From DATHSN01 sp035464115 (GTDB lineage Bacteria; Actinomycetota; Acidimicrobiia; Acidimicrobiales; SKKL01): a DNA stretch of 17,179 bases. Of the stretch, positions 1 to 6,822 are shown in pieces. A program made the translations under genes and the position numbers. Positions within the stretch are counted from its first letter, which is position 1. Each line of letters opens with the position of its first letter. The stretch covers positions 1 to 17,179 of the forward strand of contig DATHSN010000449.1 of the NCBI GenBank assembly GCA_035464115.1, given 5' to 3'. The notes beneath the pieces were generated by a model. It searched no databases and was not told the origin of the DNA. It worked only from the letters and a program-made list of their open reading frames with translations.

Positions 1-2
1 GA

Positions 3-164
3 GGATGGCTGAGCGAAGTCGATGTCACCGGATTCGGTGTCGCCCAGGCCCACCTCCCCACGACGATCAGCGTCGACCGCATCGTCGACACGACCGACGT
101 GAACGTCGGGACCGTGACGCTCCAGCAGATCCGTGAGCTGATCGCCGATCTGCTCGGCCTCTGA
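3..164 (+). CDS. 3' end of an unrecognised protein gene (partial)
   Basis: An open frame enters from the left edge and ends at a TGA at 162-164, giving the last 53 residues of a protein. Codon third positions are mostly G or C, as expected for a real gene here. The tail contains a Val/Thr/Asp-rich stretch (TTDVNVGTVT) followed by a short amphipathic helix ending ADLLGL. No catalytic motif or membrane segment is visible. A GC-rich hairpin follows the stop directly, which supports a genuine gene end. I do not recognise the family; the upstream part is outside the window. Confidence 0.55.
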   Translation, partial: GWLSEVDVTGFGVAQAHLPTTISVDRIVDTTDVNVGTVTLQQIRELIADLLGL

Positions 165-165
165 T

Positions 166-183
166 CCCGACCGACCGGTCGGG
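166..183 (+). terminator. GC-rich hairpin after the first partial gene
   Basis: CCCGACC (166-172) pairs with GGTCGGG (177-183) around a GACC loop, one base after the stop codon. There is no T-run, which is common for actinobacterial terminators. The rest of 165-273, between this gene and the end of the hydrolase gene, shows no other clear feature. Confidence 0.45.
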
Positions 184-273
184 GCATGTCGCACTCTCGT
201 CCCTGGAGGCGTGCGACGGAAGGGTCAGGTGACCCCGAGCGCGGCGAGCCGCGCGTGCTGATGGTGGTGCTGC

Positions 274-1038
274 TCAGCTCCCCGGGTGCGTCACGGGCGC
301 GCGCTCCATGATCTCATCGGCGAGGACCTCGGCGAGCTCGGTGGGGCGCGAGAACATGGGCCAGTGGCCGGTGGGCAGGTCGACGTAGCGGACGTCGCGG
401 ACGTCGGGCAGCTCACTGGGCATCTCGCCGGCCTCGATCATCCCGCTCAGCACCGACGAGGGCAGGCTCGTGCAGATCACCGAGGCCGGCACGTCGAGTC
501 GGCGGGGGTCGCGCACGTCGACCGCGGCACGGGCCACCCCGGCGGGGTGGGGCACGGCCCGCTCCCGGAAGCGGACGAGGCCGTCGTCGTCGATCCCGTC
601 GATGCTGCTGCCGACGGCGGCGAGCTCGTCCCAGGAGGGCAGCTCGACGTCGACCGTGGCGTCGGGGCGGAGGCTCTCCCCGGCGCGCAGGGGGCCGCTG
701 TCGACGTACACGACCCGGCGGATCCGGTCGGGGCGGCGGTCGGCGGCGCTCTGCACGACCGCGCCGCCACCGCTGTGGCCGACGAGGACCACCTCGCCGG
801 CGAGCGCATCGACGACGCGGACGACGGCGGCGACGTGGTCGTCGAGGGTGATGTCGGCCGACGACGTGCCGTCGAGGCCGGGGAGGGTCACCGCGTGAGG
901 GGTGATCCCGGCGGTGCGCAGGCCGGGTTCGACCGCCGCCCAGGCCCACCCGCCGAGCCACCACCCGGGGACGAGCACCGCGTGCACCGTGCTGGCCGGG
1001 TGGTTCTGGTTCGGGGTGGTGTCGTGCTCACTGGTCAT
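274..1038 (-). CDS. alpha/beta hydrolase
   Basis: The product is 254 residues, a normal length for a single-domain alpha/beta hydrolase (PF12697-like) in the cytoplasm. The oxyanion-region motif PGWWLGGWAW lies near residues 24-33, the nucleophile elbow is G87-H88-S89-G90-G91, and a C-terminal GHWPMF supplies the likely catalytic histidine H225. The acid is not obvious: the strand that usually carries it reads VICTSLPSS. The oxyanion region recalls the plant-esterase/HNL-like group (EstC, MES), but the substrate cannot be told. The ATG at 1038 is chosen because the protein's hydrophobic first strand follows it and a TANNNT box lies 6 bases upstream; the open frame continues further only because the DNA is GC-rich. 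It is divergent from a WYL regulator that probably controls it. Confidence 0.85.
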   Translation of the reverse strand: MTSEHDTTPNQNHPASTVHAVLVPGWWLGGWAWAAVEPGLRTAGITPHAVTLPGLDGTSSADITLDDHVAAVVRVVDALAGEVVLVGHSGGGAVVQSAADRRPDRIRRVVYVDSGPLRAGESLRPDATVDVELPSWDELAAVGSSIDGIDDDGLVRFRERAVPHPAGVARAAVDVRDPRRLDVPASVICTSLPSSVLSGMIEAGEMPSELPDVRDVRYVDLPTGHWPMFSRPTELAEVLADEIMERAPVTHPGS

Positions 1039-1044
1039 GTCCGG

Positions 1045-1050
1045 ACCGTA
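1045..1050 (-). promoter_or_regulatory. -10 box for a leaderless hydrolase transcript
   Basis: Read on the - strand this is TACGGT, matching TANNNT, and six bases separate it from the ATG at 1038. Transcription would begin at or next to the start codon. No convincing -35 element is seen; the palindrome at 1058-1083 covers that position. Confidence 0.4.
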
Positions 1051-1057
1051 CGACCCC

Positions 1058-1083
1058 GATGGTGTCACCGTGTTGTCACCATC
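1058..1083. promoter_or_regulatory. palindromic operator between hydrolase and WYL regulator
   Basis: GATGGTG (1058-1064) is matched by its exact reverse complement CACCATC (1077-1083). After one T-T mismatch, CA (1066-1067) pairs with TG (1074-1075). Inside it, TGTCACC occurs twice, at 1063 and 1074, 11 bases or about one helical turn apart. The position between two divergent genes, one encoding a DNA-binding regulator, makes it the likely binding site of that regulator. Confidence 0.5.
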
Positions 1084-1104
1084 TCTGGTGGATGCTGGTG
1101 GGTG

Positions 1105-1806
1105 ATGAACCGCACCGATCGGCTCCACGCGATCCACGAGGCGCTGCGGCGCGCCGGTCCGGGAGGGGCGACCGCGGCGGAGCTGGCGGCGCGCTTCGAG
1201 GTGAGCCCGAGGACGATCAAGCGCGACGTGTCCGCCCTCCAGCAGGCCGGTTCGGTGATCTGGTCCGAACCCGGCCCGGGCGGTGGCTACCGGATCGACG
1301 CCGCGGCGAGTCTGCCTCCGGTGGCGTTCACGCCGGCCCAGGCGGTGGCCGCCGCAGTGGGACTGGCCGTGTTGCCGCCGGGCAGCCCGTTCGGGGCCGA
1401 CGCCCGGGCGGCGGCCGCCAAGATCCTCGACCCGCGCGAGCCCGGGGCGCGGGCCCGCGCCGCTTCGCTCGCCGGGCACGTGTGGGTGCGGCGACGTGAC
1501 GACGCGCCGGTGGCGCCGTCGCCCGTGCTGCGCGGGGTGGAGCGATCGCTCGGCGACCGCCTGGTGCTGGCGCTCACCTACCGGGCGGGAGATGGTGCGG
1601 TGACCCGGCGGGAGGTGGAGCCGGTGATCGTGGCGTGGGCGAACCAGCGCTGGTACCTGGTCGCCCACTGTCGGCTGCGCGACGACCTGCGGTGGTTCCG
1701 CCACGATCGCGTCGATCGGGCCGACCCGACCCGGGAGCGCGACCAGCCCCGTCCGGTCGCCGACCTCGGCGAGCCGCCCGAGGGCAGCGCCCCGGTCGGT
1801 CCGTGA
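1105..1806 (+). CDS. WYL-domain transcriptional regulator (HTH_11/DeoR-YafY type)
   Basis: The product is 233 residues. An N-terminal winged helix covers about residues 5-62, with the recognition region SPRTIKRDVSALQQAG at 34-49 and a wing GGGYRID at 59-65. The C-terminal half is a WYL ligand-sensing domain; the diagnostic W183-Y184-L185 sits in QRWYLVAHCRLRDDLRWFR. Such proteins are usually repressors that respond to a small ligand or nucleic acid. The start is the ATG at 1105; an in-frame GTG lies directly before it. The protein ends soon after the WYL core, so the WCX tail found in longer relatives is short or absent. Its divergent partner is the alpha/beta hydrolase, and a long palindrome lies between the two starts, so control of both genes is likely. 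Confidence 0.87.
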   Translation: MNRTDRLHAIHEALRRAGPGGATAAELAARFEVSPRTIKRDVSALQQAGSVIWSEPGPGGGYRIDAAASLPPVAFTPAQAVAAAVGLAVLPPGSPFGADARAAAAKILDPREPGARARAASLAGHVWVRRRDDAPVAPSPVLRGVERSLGDRLVLALTYRAGDGAVTRREVEPVIVAWANQRWYLVAHCRLRDDLRWFRHDRVDRADPTRERDQPRPVADLGEPPEGSAPVGP

Positions 1807-1820
1807 GGGTGGCGCCGGGT

Positions 1821-1846
1821 CCGGTCGGCTGTCCTCGCTCGACCGG
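1821..1846 (+). terminator. inverted repeat after the WYL gene
   Basis: CCGGTCG (1821-1827) is perfectly complementary to CGACCGG (1840-1846), with a 12-base loop, 14 bases after the stop codon. There is no T-run. It is a reasonable terminator or RNA 3' end signal. Confidence 0.4.
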
Positions 1847-1901
1847 CGTGGTCGGTCGCGTCGAGGTGCGAGGGGTGCGTCGCATGCGAGATGAACACTG
1901 T

Positions 1902-1907
1902 TAAACT
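1902..1907 (+). promoter_or_regulatory. -10 box for a leaderless TetR transcript, beside a short dyad
   Basis: TAAACT fits TANNNT and lies six bases before the ATG at 1914, so the message is probably leaderless. Just upstream, AACA-C-TGTT (1894-1902) is a short symmetric element overlapping the -10 box. It may be part of an autoregulatory TetR operator. Confidence 0.45.
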
Positions 1908-1913
1908 CAGTCC

Positions 1914-2537
1914 ATGGCACGTACGGTCGGCCAGCACCACGGAGATGTCCCCCGGGCCCTCATCGAGGCGGCGCTCGGCCTGATCGAGGAAGGGCAGGAC
2001 CCCGGTCTTCGAGCCGTGGCCCGACGAGCCGACGTCTCGCCCGCAGCCACCTACCACCACTTCGCCGGCAAGGACGACCTGCTCACCGCGGTGGCCCTCG
2101 AGGGCTTCGTGGCGCTGGCCGCCGTGCAGGCGGATGTCAGGGGCACGGGAGGGGACCGGCTCGAGGCGATGACCGCCGCCTACGTGCGCTTCGGATGGGC
2201 GCACCCCACGCACTACCGGCTGATGTTCTCGGTGCCGCCCCACCAGCGCACCGGCGCGGCGGCAGCCGACCTCCAGCAGGTCGCGCTCGGAACGTTCGCC
2301 ACGCTCACGGCCTCCATCACCGAGGCCAACCCCTCGCTCGGCGCGGACGAGGCCGCTCGCCGGGCGTTGATGGCCTGGTCGCTCGCGCACGGTGTCGTCC
2401 AGATGGGCGCATGGGACGGGCTGCCGAGCGGCCCGGCCGACGCTGACGCCCTGGCGTCGGCCGCCGGACGAGCAGCTCGCGCCATCGCCATCGATCTCGT
2501 CCCCCACGCTCCAGGAGAACCGCCATGCGCCGAATGA
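1914..2537 (+). CDS. TetR/AcrR-family transcriptional regulator
   Basis: The product is 207 residues, typical for TetR regulators. The N-terminal helix-turn-helix spans about residues 12-60, with LRAVARRADVSPAATYHHF as the core and GKDDLLTAV after it. The C-terminal part has the HPTHYRLMFS signature of the WHG/TetR_C_33 type ligand domain (PF13305-like). It would act as a dimeric repressor in the cytoplasm. The ATG start is supported by the -10 box six bases upstream. Its last 13 bases overlap the start of a small membrane protein gene, so the two are an operon and probably translationally coupled. The usual arrangement is a repressor controlling itself and the gene it overlaps; the inducer is unknown. 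Confidence 0.87.
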   Translation: MARTVGQHHGDVPRALIEAALGLIEEGQDPGLRAVARRADVSPAATYHHFAGKDDLLTAVALEGFVALAAVQADVRGTGGDRLEAMTAAYVRFGWAHPTHYRLMFSVPPHQRTGAAAADLQQVALGTFATLTASITEANPSLGADEAARRALMAWSLAHGVVQMGAWDGLPSGPADADALASAAGRAARAIAIDLVPHAPGEPPCAE

Positions 2538-2893
2538 TCACGCTCTCGCTGTCGCTGAACATCGCGGTCCTCGTCCCGATCGGCACGGGACTCGCGCTCG
2601 ACACCGGGTGGGTCGCCCGGGCCTACGGCGAGTCGACGCAGGCCCGCGGCATCCTCCTCTCCATCTATCTGGCGATCGCCGTGCTCTCGCTGGTGCTGCT
2701 GATCCGGCCCGACCGTCGCATGGTCGCCGCGCTCCTCCTGGTGCAGGTGCTCTACAAGGTGACCACGCCGTTCACGGTGGGCACGCTCGAGAACCCGGTG
2801 GTCCTCAGCAACCTCGCCATCACGGCGGTCCACACCGCCACGCTCCTCCTCATGCTCCGTGCGAACAGGATCGTGGTCCACCTCGCCCGGTAG
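2525..2893 (+). CDS. small four-helix membrane protein, unknown function
   Basis: The product is 122 residues with four likely transmembrane segments at about residues 5-26, 42-60, 66-84 and 92-110 and few charged residues outside the loops. I do not recognise the family. The ATG at 2525 has a good ribosome-binding site (AGGAG at 2513-2517, seven bases away), and the gene overlaps the end of the TetR gene by 13 bases. This coupling suggests its level is set by that regulator. Small integral proteins paired with TetR regulators are often transport accessories or membrane-stress proteins, but nothing in this sequence decides which. Confidence 0.7.
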   Translation: MRRMITLSLSLNIAVLVPIGTGLALDTGWVARAYGESTQARGILLSIYLAIAVLSLVLLIRPDRRMVAALLLVQVLYKVTTPFTVGTLENPVVLSNLAITAVHTATLLLMLRANRIVVHLAR

Positions 2894-2904
2894 GAACGCG
2901 GTGC

Positions 2905-2910
2905 TACCAT
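2905..2910 (+). promoter_or_regulatory. extended -10 promoter of the first toxin-antitoxin pair
   Basis: TACCAT with an upstream TG (2902-2903) makes an extended -10, seven bases before the ATG at 2918, so the transcript is probably leaderless. CCATC (2907-2911) and GATGG (2917-2921) form a 5-bp inverted repeat that overlaps both the -10 box and the start codon. This is a plausible site for autorepression by the antitoxin. Confidence 0.45.
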
Positions 2911-2917
2911 CATCGAG

Positions 2918-3166
2918 ATGGGCGTTCGGAAGCTGTCGGTGGCGTTGGAGGAGTCGGTCGCTGCGGACGCGGCGAGCGCGGCCGAGCGTCGAGGGCTGAG
3001 CTTGTCGGCGTGGCTGAACGCGGCCGCCGAGCGCGCGTTGGTCGTCGAGCGTGGGCTGGATGCAGTGAAGGATTGGGAGGCCGAACACGGCGAGCTCACC
3101 GCCGAGGAGCTGGCGTGGGCCGATTCGGTGCTCGACGGCGGGTCGGCGACTCGGGCCCGGTCCTGA
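2918..3166 (+). CDS. ribbon-helix-helix (CopG-like) antitoxin
   Basis: The product is 82 residues. The N-terminus (residues 2-45) fits a ribbon-helix-helix fold: a short strand RKLSVALEE, a helix with AADAASAAERRG, and a second helix SLSAWLNAAAERAL. The acidic C-terminal tail (about 50-75, with DWEAEHGELTAEELAW) would wrap over the toxin's active site. It lies three bases upstream of a PIN-domain toxin gene, the standard VapBC arrangement. The antitoxin is expected to neutralise the toxin and, with it, repress the shared promoter. The ATG is chosen from the leaderless promoter signal and the start of the RHH strand. Confidence 0.8.
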   Translation: MGVRKLSVALEESVAADAASAAERRGLSLSAWLNAAAERALVVERGLDAVKDWEAEHGELTAEELAWADSVLDGGSATRARS

Positions 3167-3169
3167 GCG

Positions 3170-3550
3170 ATGGCCGGGGTCACCTACGACACGGGGGCGT
3201 TGATCGCCGCCGCGCGCAGCGACCGCCAGCTCTGGGCACTGCACCGCCGGGCGTTGGAGCGCGGTGTCGTACCGACGGTGCCCGCCGGCGTCCTCGGTCA
3301 GGGGTGGCGGGGCGGACCGCAGCCGCAGATGTCCCGGCTCCTGGCCGGTTGTCGGATCGAAGCGCTCGACGCGGCACGAGCCCGATCCGCGGGTGCGGCG
3401 TGTCGTGCCGCGGGGACGTCCGACGTCGTCGACTCCTCGGTCGTCGTGGGCGCGGCGGCTCGAGGAGATCTCGTGGTGACGAGCGATCCCGGCGACCTCG
3501 CCGTGCTCAGCGGCGCGCTGGGAGTCCGAGCCCGACTCGTCGCGATCTGA
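3170..3550 (+). CDS. PIN-domain toxin, VapC-like
   Basis: The product is 126 residues, the usual VapC size. The first acidic residue is D7 in TYDTGALIAA; the C-terminal acids are D88 (VVDSSVVVGA) and D106/D109 (TSDPGDLAVL). PIN toxins are Mg-dependent ribonucleases that cleave tRNA or rRNA. The central glutamate present in most PIN domains is not seen: the matching stretch reads VPAGVLGQGWRGG, with Q44 where an E is expected. Some members of this actinobacterial group may share this, so activity cannot be excluded. The gene follows the RHH antitoxin by three bases and ends 44 bases before a convergent gene; GCCC/GGGC (3578-3591) in that gap could form a weak hairpin. Confidence 0.78.
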   Translation: MAGVTYDTGALIAAARSDRQLWALHRRALERGVVPTVPAGVLGQGWRGGPQPQMSRLLAGCRIEALDAARARSAGAACRAAGTSDVVDSSVVVGAAARGDLVVTSDPGDLAVLSGALGVRARLVAI

Positions 3551-3594
3551 CGATCACGCCAGGAGGTTCACGCTCTCGCCCGTCGGTGGGCAGG

Positions 3595-4389
3595 TCAGCC
3601 GGACCGTGACCGCGCGTCGGCGAGCAGGGCGATGACCGCGGGTCGGGCGTCGTCGGGGCCGGTGAGCGGCGCGGGGAACCCGACGCGGGCCATGCGCGGG
3701 CCTCCGGGCGTCGTCGCCCGCAGCGTGACGCCGTGGCGGTCGATGCCGACCATCGACGCCTCGGTCGCGTCGTGGAGGCCGGCGAGGACCTGCACGTAGA
3801 GCAGGTTGGCCTCGGTGTGGTCCTCGTTCATGTGGGTGATGATCCCGTCGGCCACCGGCGCGATCGGGTCGATCTCGGCGTCGGCGTAGGTGCGGCCGTC
3901 GACCCAGCTCATGTGGCCGAACCCGCCGACGAACCGGCACTGCTCGACCTCGAGGCGCCAGAACGAGAAGTCGGTGAAGTCTGCGTAGTAGCCGGCGTAG
4001 GGGTGCACGGCGAGGTAGGTCTCGCGGCGGGAGCCGGGCTCGGGGAGCTCGTGCATGCGGCCGACCAGGGTCAGGCGGGCGGTGGCGAGCGGATCGGCGC
4101 CGGGTGGCGTCTCCGCGGCGATCAGCACGCTGGCGCGATCGTCGCCCCGGGCGTTCACGGTGTGCTCGGCCATGCCCGAGATGAGCAGGATCGGTGCGCC
4201 GTCGGCGTCGGCGGCGTAGGACACGGCGCTGCCGTAGGGGTAGCCCTCCGCGGTGAGCGTGCTCAACGTGGCGCGCGTGGCGGTGGCGACGAGGGTGCGA
4301 GCGAGCTCTGCGTCGCTCGGGAACGTCGAGGGGTCGCCGGCGATCGGCGGCCCGGCCTGGCCGCCGCCGTGTTCGGTGGGCCGCGTCAT
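3595..4389 (-). CDS. HugZ-like FMN-binding split-barrel protein with DUF2470 domain
   Basis: The product is 264 residues in two parts. Residues about 22-165 are a pyridoxamine-5'-phosphate-oxidase-like split barrel (GYPYGSAVSYA, then ASVLI and DPLATARLTLVGRM), the fold that binds FMN or haem. Residues about 175-260 are a DUF2470 domain with HMNEDHTEANLLYV. This domain pair occurs in HugZ-type haem-degrading proteins and related flavin or F420-type oxidoreductases, so the reaction is not certain. The ATG at 4389 is preferred because GGAGG sits five bases before it; an upstream in-frame ATG at 4401 has no such site. It is divergent from the N-ATPase operon and shares its AT-rich upstream patch. 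Confidence 0.82.
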   Translation of the reverse strand: MTRPTEHGGGQAGPPIAGDPSTFPSDAELARTLVATATRATLSTLTAEGYPYGSAVSYAADADGAPILLISGMAEHTVNARGDDRASVLIAAETPPGADPLATARLTLVGRMHELPEPGSRRETYLAVHPYAGYYADFTDFSFWRLEVEQCRFVGGFGHMSWVDGRTYADAEIDPIAPVADGIITHMNEDHTEANLLYVQVLAGLHDATEASMVGIDRHGVTLRATTPGGPRMARVGFPAPLTGPDDARPAVIALLADARSRSG

Positions 4390-4482
4390 CGCATCCTCCA
4401 TCGGGGTCGTGCCGTCTCCCGCAGCGGACGGGGCCGAGGCGATCGTGTGCCCCGGCAGTGGCGCTCCTGTCCCGCCAATGCG

Positions 4483-4497
4483 TATCACAAGGTGTAA
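4483..4497. promoter_or_regulatory. AT-rich imperfect dyad between HugZ-like gene and N-ATPase operon
   Basis: Within a 261-base GC-rich gap (4390-4650) there is one AT-rich patch. At its centre is TATCAC-AAG-GTGTAA, in which CAC/GTG and the outer T/A pair symmetrically. It lies 94 bases upstream of the HugZ-like start and about 150 bases upstream of atpD, so it may hold an operator or promoter for either. No clear TANNNT box with correct spacing to either start was found. Confidence 0.25.
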
Positions 4498-4650
4498 GGC
4501 AAACCGAACGAAGGGTCTCGTGCCCCGCGACCCACGTCGGTTCTCCACGGCTCCATCGCCCCAGGAGGTGACGATCGGCAGTAGCCCCGTCGGTCACGTC
4601 GCGTCACGATGGGCGAGAGAGGCGTCGTTCCCCTCGTGGAGGACCAACCG

Positions 4651-6114
4651 ATGCCCGCACCCCGCTCACCCGGCTGGGGTTCGCTTCCGGCCGTTGTCGA
4701 CGCGCCCACCGGCACGATCGAGGCCGTGCACGGCGGCGTGGTCGACGTGGCCGTCGTCGGTGACCTGCCCGACGTCGGCGAGCTGCTCTGGGCCGCCCAC
4801 CCCGAGCGCGACCGGGCCGAGCCGTCGGCCGCCGTCGGGCTGGAGGTGGTGGCCCACCTCGACCACCACCGGGTGCGCTCGATCGCCCTCTCCGCCACCC
4901 AGGGCCTGGCCCGGGGCGATCCGGTGACCGCCACCGGCGACGCCATCACCGTGCCGGTGGGCGAGGCCCTCCTGGGGCGGGCGTTCGACGTGTTCGGCGA
5001 CCCTATCGACGGGCGCGGACCGCTGCCCGACGTGCCGCGGCGCTCGGTCCATCGATCGCCGCCACCCCTCGCCCGCCGCAGCACCACGACCGAGGTCTTC
5101 CCGACCGGCATCAAGGTGATCGACGTGCTGTGCCCGCTCGAACGAGGGGGCAACGCCGGGCTCTTCGGCGGCGCCGGCGTCGGCAAGACCGTGCTGATCA
5201 TGGAGATGATCCACGACATGGTCGGCCACCAGGAGGGCGTCAGCGTCTTCTGCGGCATCGGCGAGCGGTGCCGCGAGGCCGAGGAGCTCTACCGGGAGCT
5301 CGAGGAGTCGGGCACGCTCGACCAGGCGGTGCTGGTGTTCGGCCAGATGAACGAGCAACCCGGCGCCCGGCTGCGGGCCGGGCACACCGCGCTCACCATG
5401 GCCGAGTGGTTCCGCGACGACCGGCGGGTCGACGTGCTGTTGCTCATCGACAACATCTTCCGGTTCGTCCAGGCCGGCTCGGAGGTGTCGGGGCTGCTCG
5501 GCCAGATCCCGTCCCGCCTCGGCTACCAACCCACGCTCGCCTCCGACCTCGCCGGGCTCGAGGAGCGCATCGCCTCCACGCCCGACGGCGCCATCACCTC
5601 GATCCAGGCCGTGTACGTGCCCGCCGACGACCTCACCGACCCCGCGGCGGTGCACGTGTTCGGTCACCTGTCGGCGTCGGTGGTGCTGTCGCGTGACCGG
5701 GCCGCCCAGGGCCTCTACCCGGCGGTCGACCCGCTGGCGTCGGGATCGAAGATGCTCACGCCGTCGGTGGTGGGCGACCGTCACTACCGCATCGCCCAGG
5801 AGGTGCGCCACACCCTCGCCGCCTACGAGGAGCTCAAGGACGTCATCACCATGCTCGGCCTCGAGGAGCTGTCGCGGCGCGACCAGCGGGTGGTGGCCCG
5901 GGCCCGGCGCCTCGAGCGGTTCCTCACCCAACCGTTCGCGGTGACCGAGCAGTTCACCGGCGTCGAGGGGCGCTACGTGCCGCTCGACACCGCCCTCGAC
6001 GGCTGCGAGCGGGTGCTGGCCGACGAGTTCGAGGATCGCTCCGAGGACGTGCTCTACATGATCGGCGGCGCCGACGAGGCGGCCGCCCGCGAGCCGGCGC
6101 GAGCGGAGCCCTGA
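4651..6114 (+). CDS. atpD: N-type F1Fo ATPase, catalytic beta subunit
   Basis: The product is 487 residues and carries the catalytic nucleotide site of the F1 head. The P-loop GGAGVGKT is at 173-180 (K179), the catalytic glutamate is E205 in GIGER, and Walker B ends at D267 (LLLIDNIFRF). NEQPGARLR and YPAVDPLASGSKML are also family-typical. The canonical DELSEED loop reads EELSRRD (405-411). The ATG at 4651 is chosen because GGAGGA (4638-4643) lies seven bases upstream; an in-frame ATG at 4609 would add 14 residues with no family match. It is the first gene of the operon and is followed by atpC after one base. Beta being first is diagnostic of the N-type cluster; ordinary atp operons begin with atpB or atpI. 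Confidence 0.95.
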   Translation: MPAPRSPGWGSLPAVVDAPTGTIEAVHGGVVDVAVVGDLPDVGELLWAAHPERDRAEPSAAVGLEVVAHLDHHRVRSIALSATQGLARGDPVTATGDAITVPVGEALLGRAFDVFGDPIDGRGPLPDVPRRSVHRSPPPLARRSTTTEVFPTGIKVIDVLCPLERGGNAGLFGGAGVGKTVLIMEMIHDMVGHQEGVSVFCGIGERCREAEELYRELEESGTLDQAVLVFGQMNEQPGARLRAGHTALTMAEWFRDDRRVDVLLLIDNIFRFVQAGSEVSGLLGQIPSRLGYQPTLASDLAGLEERIASTPDGAITSIQAVYVPADDLTDPAAVHVFGHLSASVVLSRDRAAQGLYPAVDPLASGSKMLTPSVVGDRHYRIAQEVRHTLAAYEELKDVITMLGLEELSRRDQRVVARARRLERFLTQPFAVTEQFTGVEGRYVPLDTALDGCERVLADEFEDRSEDVLYMIGGADEAAAREPARAEP

Positions 6115-6115
6115 C

Positions 6116-6508
6116 GTGCGCCTCCGGGTGTTCGCCCCCGGCCACGAGGCCGTCGACACCGTCGTCGAGCGGGTGGCCGTCCAAGCCGTCGGCGGTGCCT
6201 TCACCCTGCTGCCCCGCCACGTCGACATCGTCGCCGTGCTCGAGACCGGTCTGCTCGCGTACCGCCCGGTGGGCGACGGCGAGGTGTTCGTCGCGGTCGA
6301 CGGCGGCACGGTCGTGAAGGTGGGGGACGACGTGGTGGTGTCGACCCCTGCGGCGGTGGTCGGCGACCTCGCCGAGCTGCGCCAGCTGGTCGACGACATC
6401 TGCGTCGCCCGGGAGGAGCACGAGAGCGCGGCCCGCCTCGCCCTCGGCCGCCTCGAGGTCGACGTGATCCAGCGGCTGGTGCACCTCGAGGACCGGGTGA
6501 CCACGTGA
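6116..6508 (+). CDS. atpC: N-type F1Fo ATPase, epsilon subunit
   Basis: The product is 130 residues, normal for epsilon, a central-stalk subunit that links gamma to the c ring and can inhibit ATP hydrolysis. The N-terminal beta-sandwich starts MRLRVFAPG, with GGAFTLLPRHVDIVAVLETGLLAYR at 25-49, matching the usual G.F.ILPgH...L..G section. The C-terminal part is helical and charged. The start is GTG at 6116, one base after atpD. The last four bases (GTGA) overlap the start of atpQ, indicating coupled translation. Placement directly after beta as the second gene is characteristic of the alternate cluster. Confidence 0.9.
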   Translation: MRLRVFAPGHEAVDTVVERVAVQAVGGAFTLLPRHVDIVAVLETGLLAYRPVGDGEVFVAVDGGTVVKVGDDVVVSTPAAVVGDLAELRQLVDDICVAREEHESAARLALGRLEVDVIQRLVHLEDRVTT

Positions 6509-6822
6509 CCGGGCGCGATCGTCACCGCTTCGGCCGCGACGTCGGGGATCGGGCCGACCGCAAGCGCCGGGCCCGCGAGCTTGGCGCCGACGTGTGGTTC
6601 GGCCTCGGGATGTTCGGGCTCGTCGGCTGGTCGATCGTGCTGCCGACCCTCGTGGGCATCGCGGTGGGCGCCGGGTTCGACTCCCGCAACGGCACCCAGG
6701 GCGTGTCGTGGACCCTCACCGGTCTCGGCGCCGGGCTGACGTTGGGGTGCCTGCTCGCCTGGTGGTGGGTGCGCCAGGAGTCGCGTGGCGCCGACGACGA
6801 ACCCGAGGAGCGGGTCCGGTGA
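6505..6822 (+). CDS. atpQ: N-ATPase accessory membrane protein AtpQ (AtpI-like)
   Basis: The product is 105 residues. A strongly basic N-terminal tail (residues 1-28, many R/D/K) leads into two predicted transmembrane helices at about 31-55 (with GLVGWSIVLPTLVGIAVGAGFD) and 68-89 (with TGLGAGLTLGCLLAWWWV). The first helix ending in a PxxxGxxxGxxxD pattern is typical of AtpI/AtpQ proteins. AtpQ is specific to N-type operons and is thought to help assemble the c ring or handle ions; its exact role is not settled. The GTG start overlaps atpC by four bases, and its own stop overlaps atpR by four bases. Confidence 0.85.
   Translation: MTGRDRHRFGRDVGDRADRKRRARELGADVWFGLGMFGLVGWSIVLPTLVGIAVGAGFDSRNGTQGVSWTLTGLGAGLTLGCLLAWWWVRQESRGADDEPEERVR

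Noticed and set aside
1039..1920. Extension of the hydrolase frame to 548 residues
   Set aside because: The added part is antisense to the WYL regulator and has no family similarity; a good start and -10 box exist at 1038.
4563..4571. Perfect AGGAGGTGA ribosome-binding sequence upstream of atpD
   Set aside because: No ATG, GTG or TTG follows at a usable distance, and the atpD start is better served by GGAGGA at 4638.
4609..4650. Earlier ATG start for atpD
   Set aside because: It adds 14 residues without family match and lacks a ribosome-binding site as good as the one before 4651.
4666..6525. 619-residue open frame on the - strand opposite atpD and atpC
   Set aside because: It is the antisense of highly conserved ATPase genes and is open only because stop codons are rare in GC-rich DNA; its residue composition is low-complexity.
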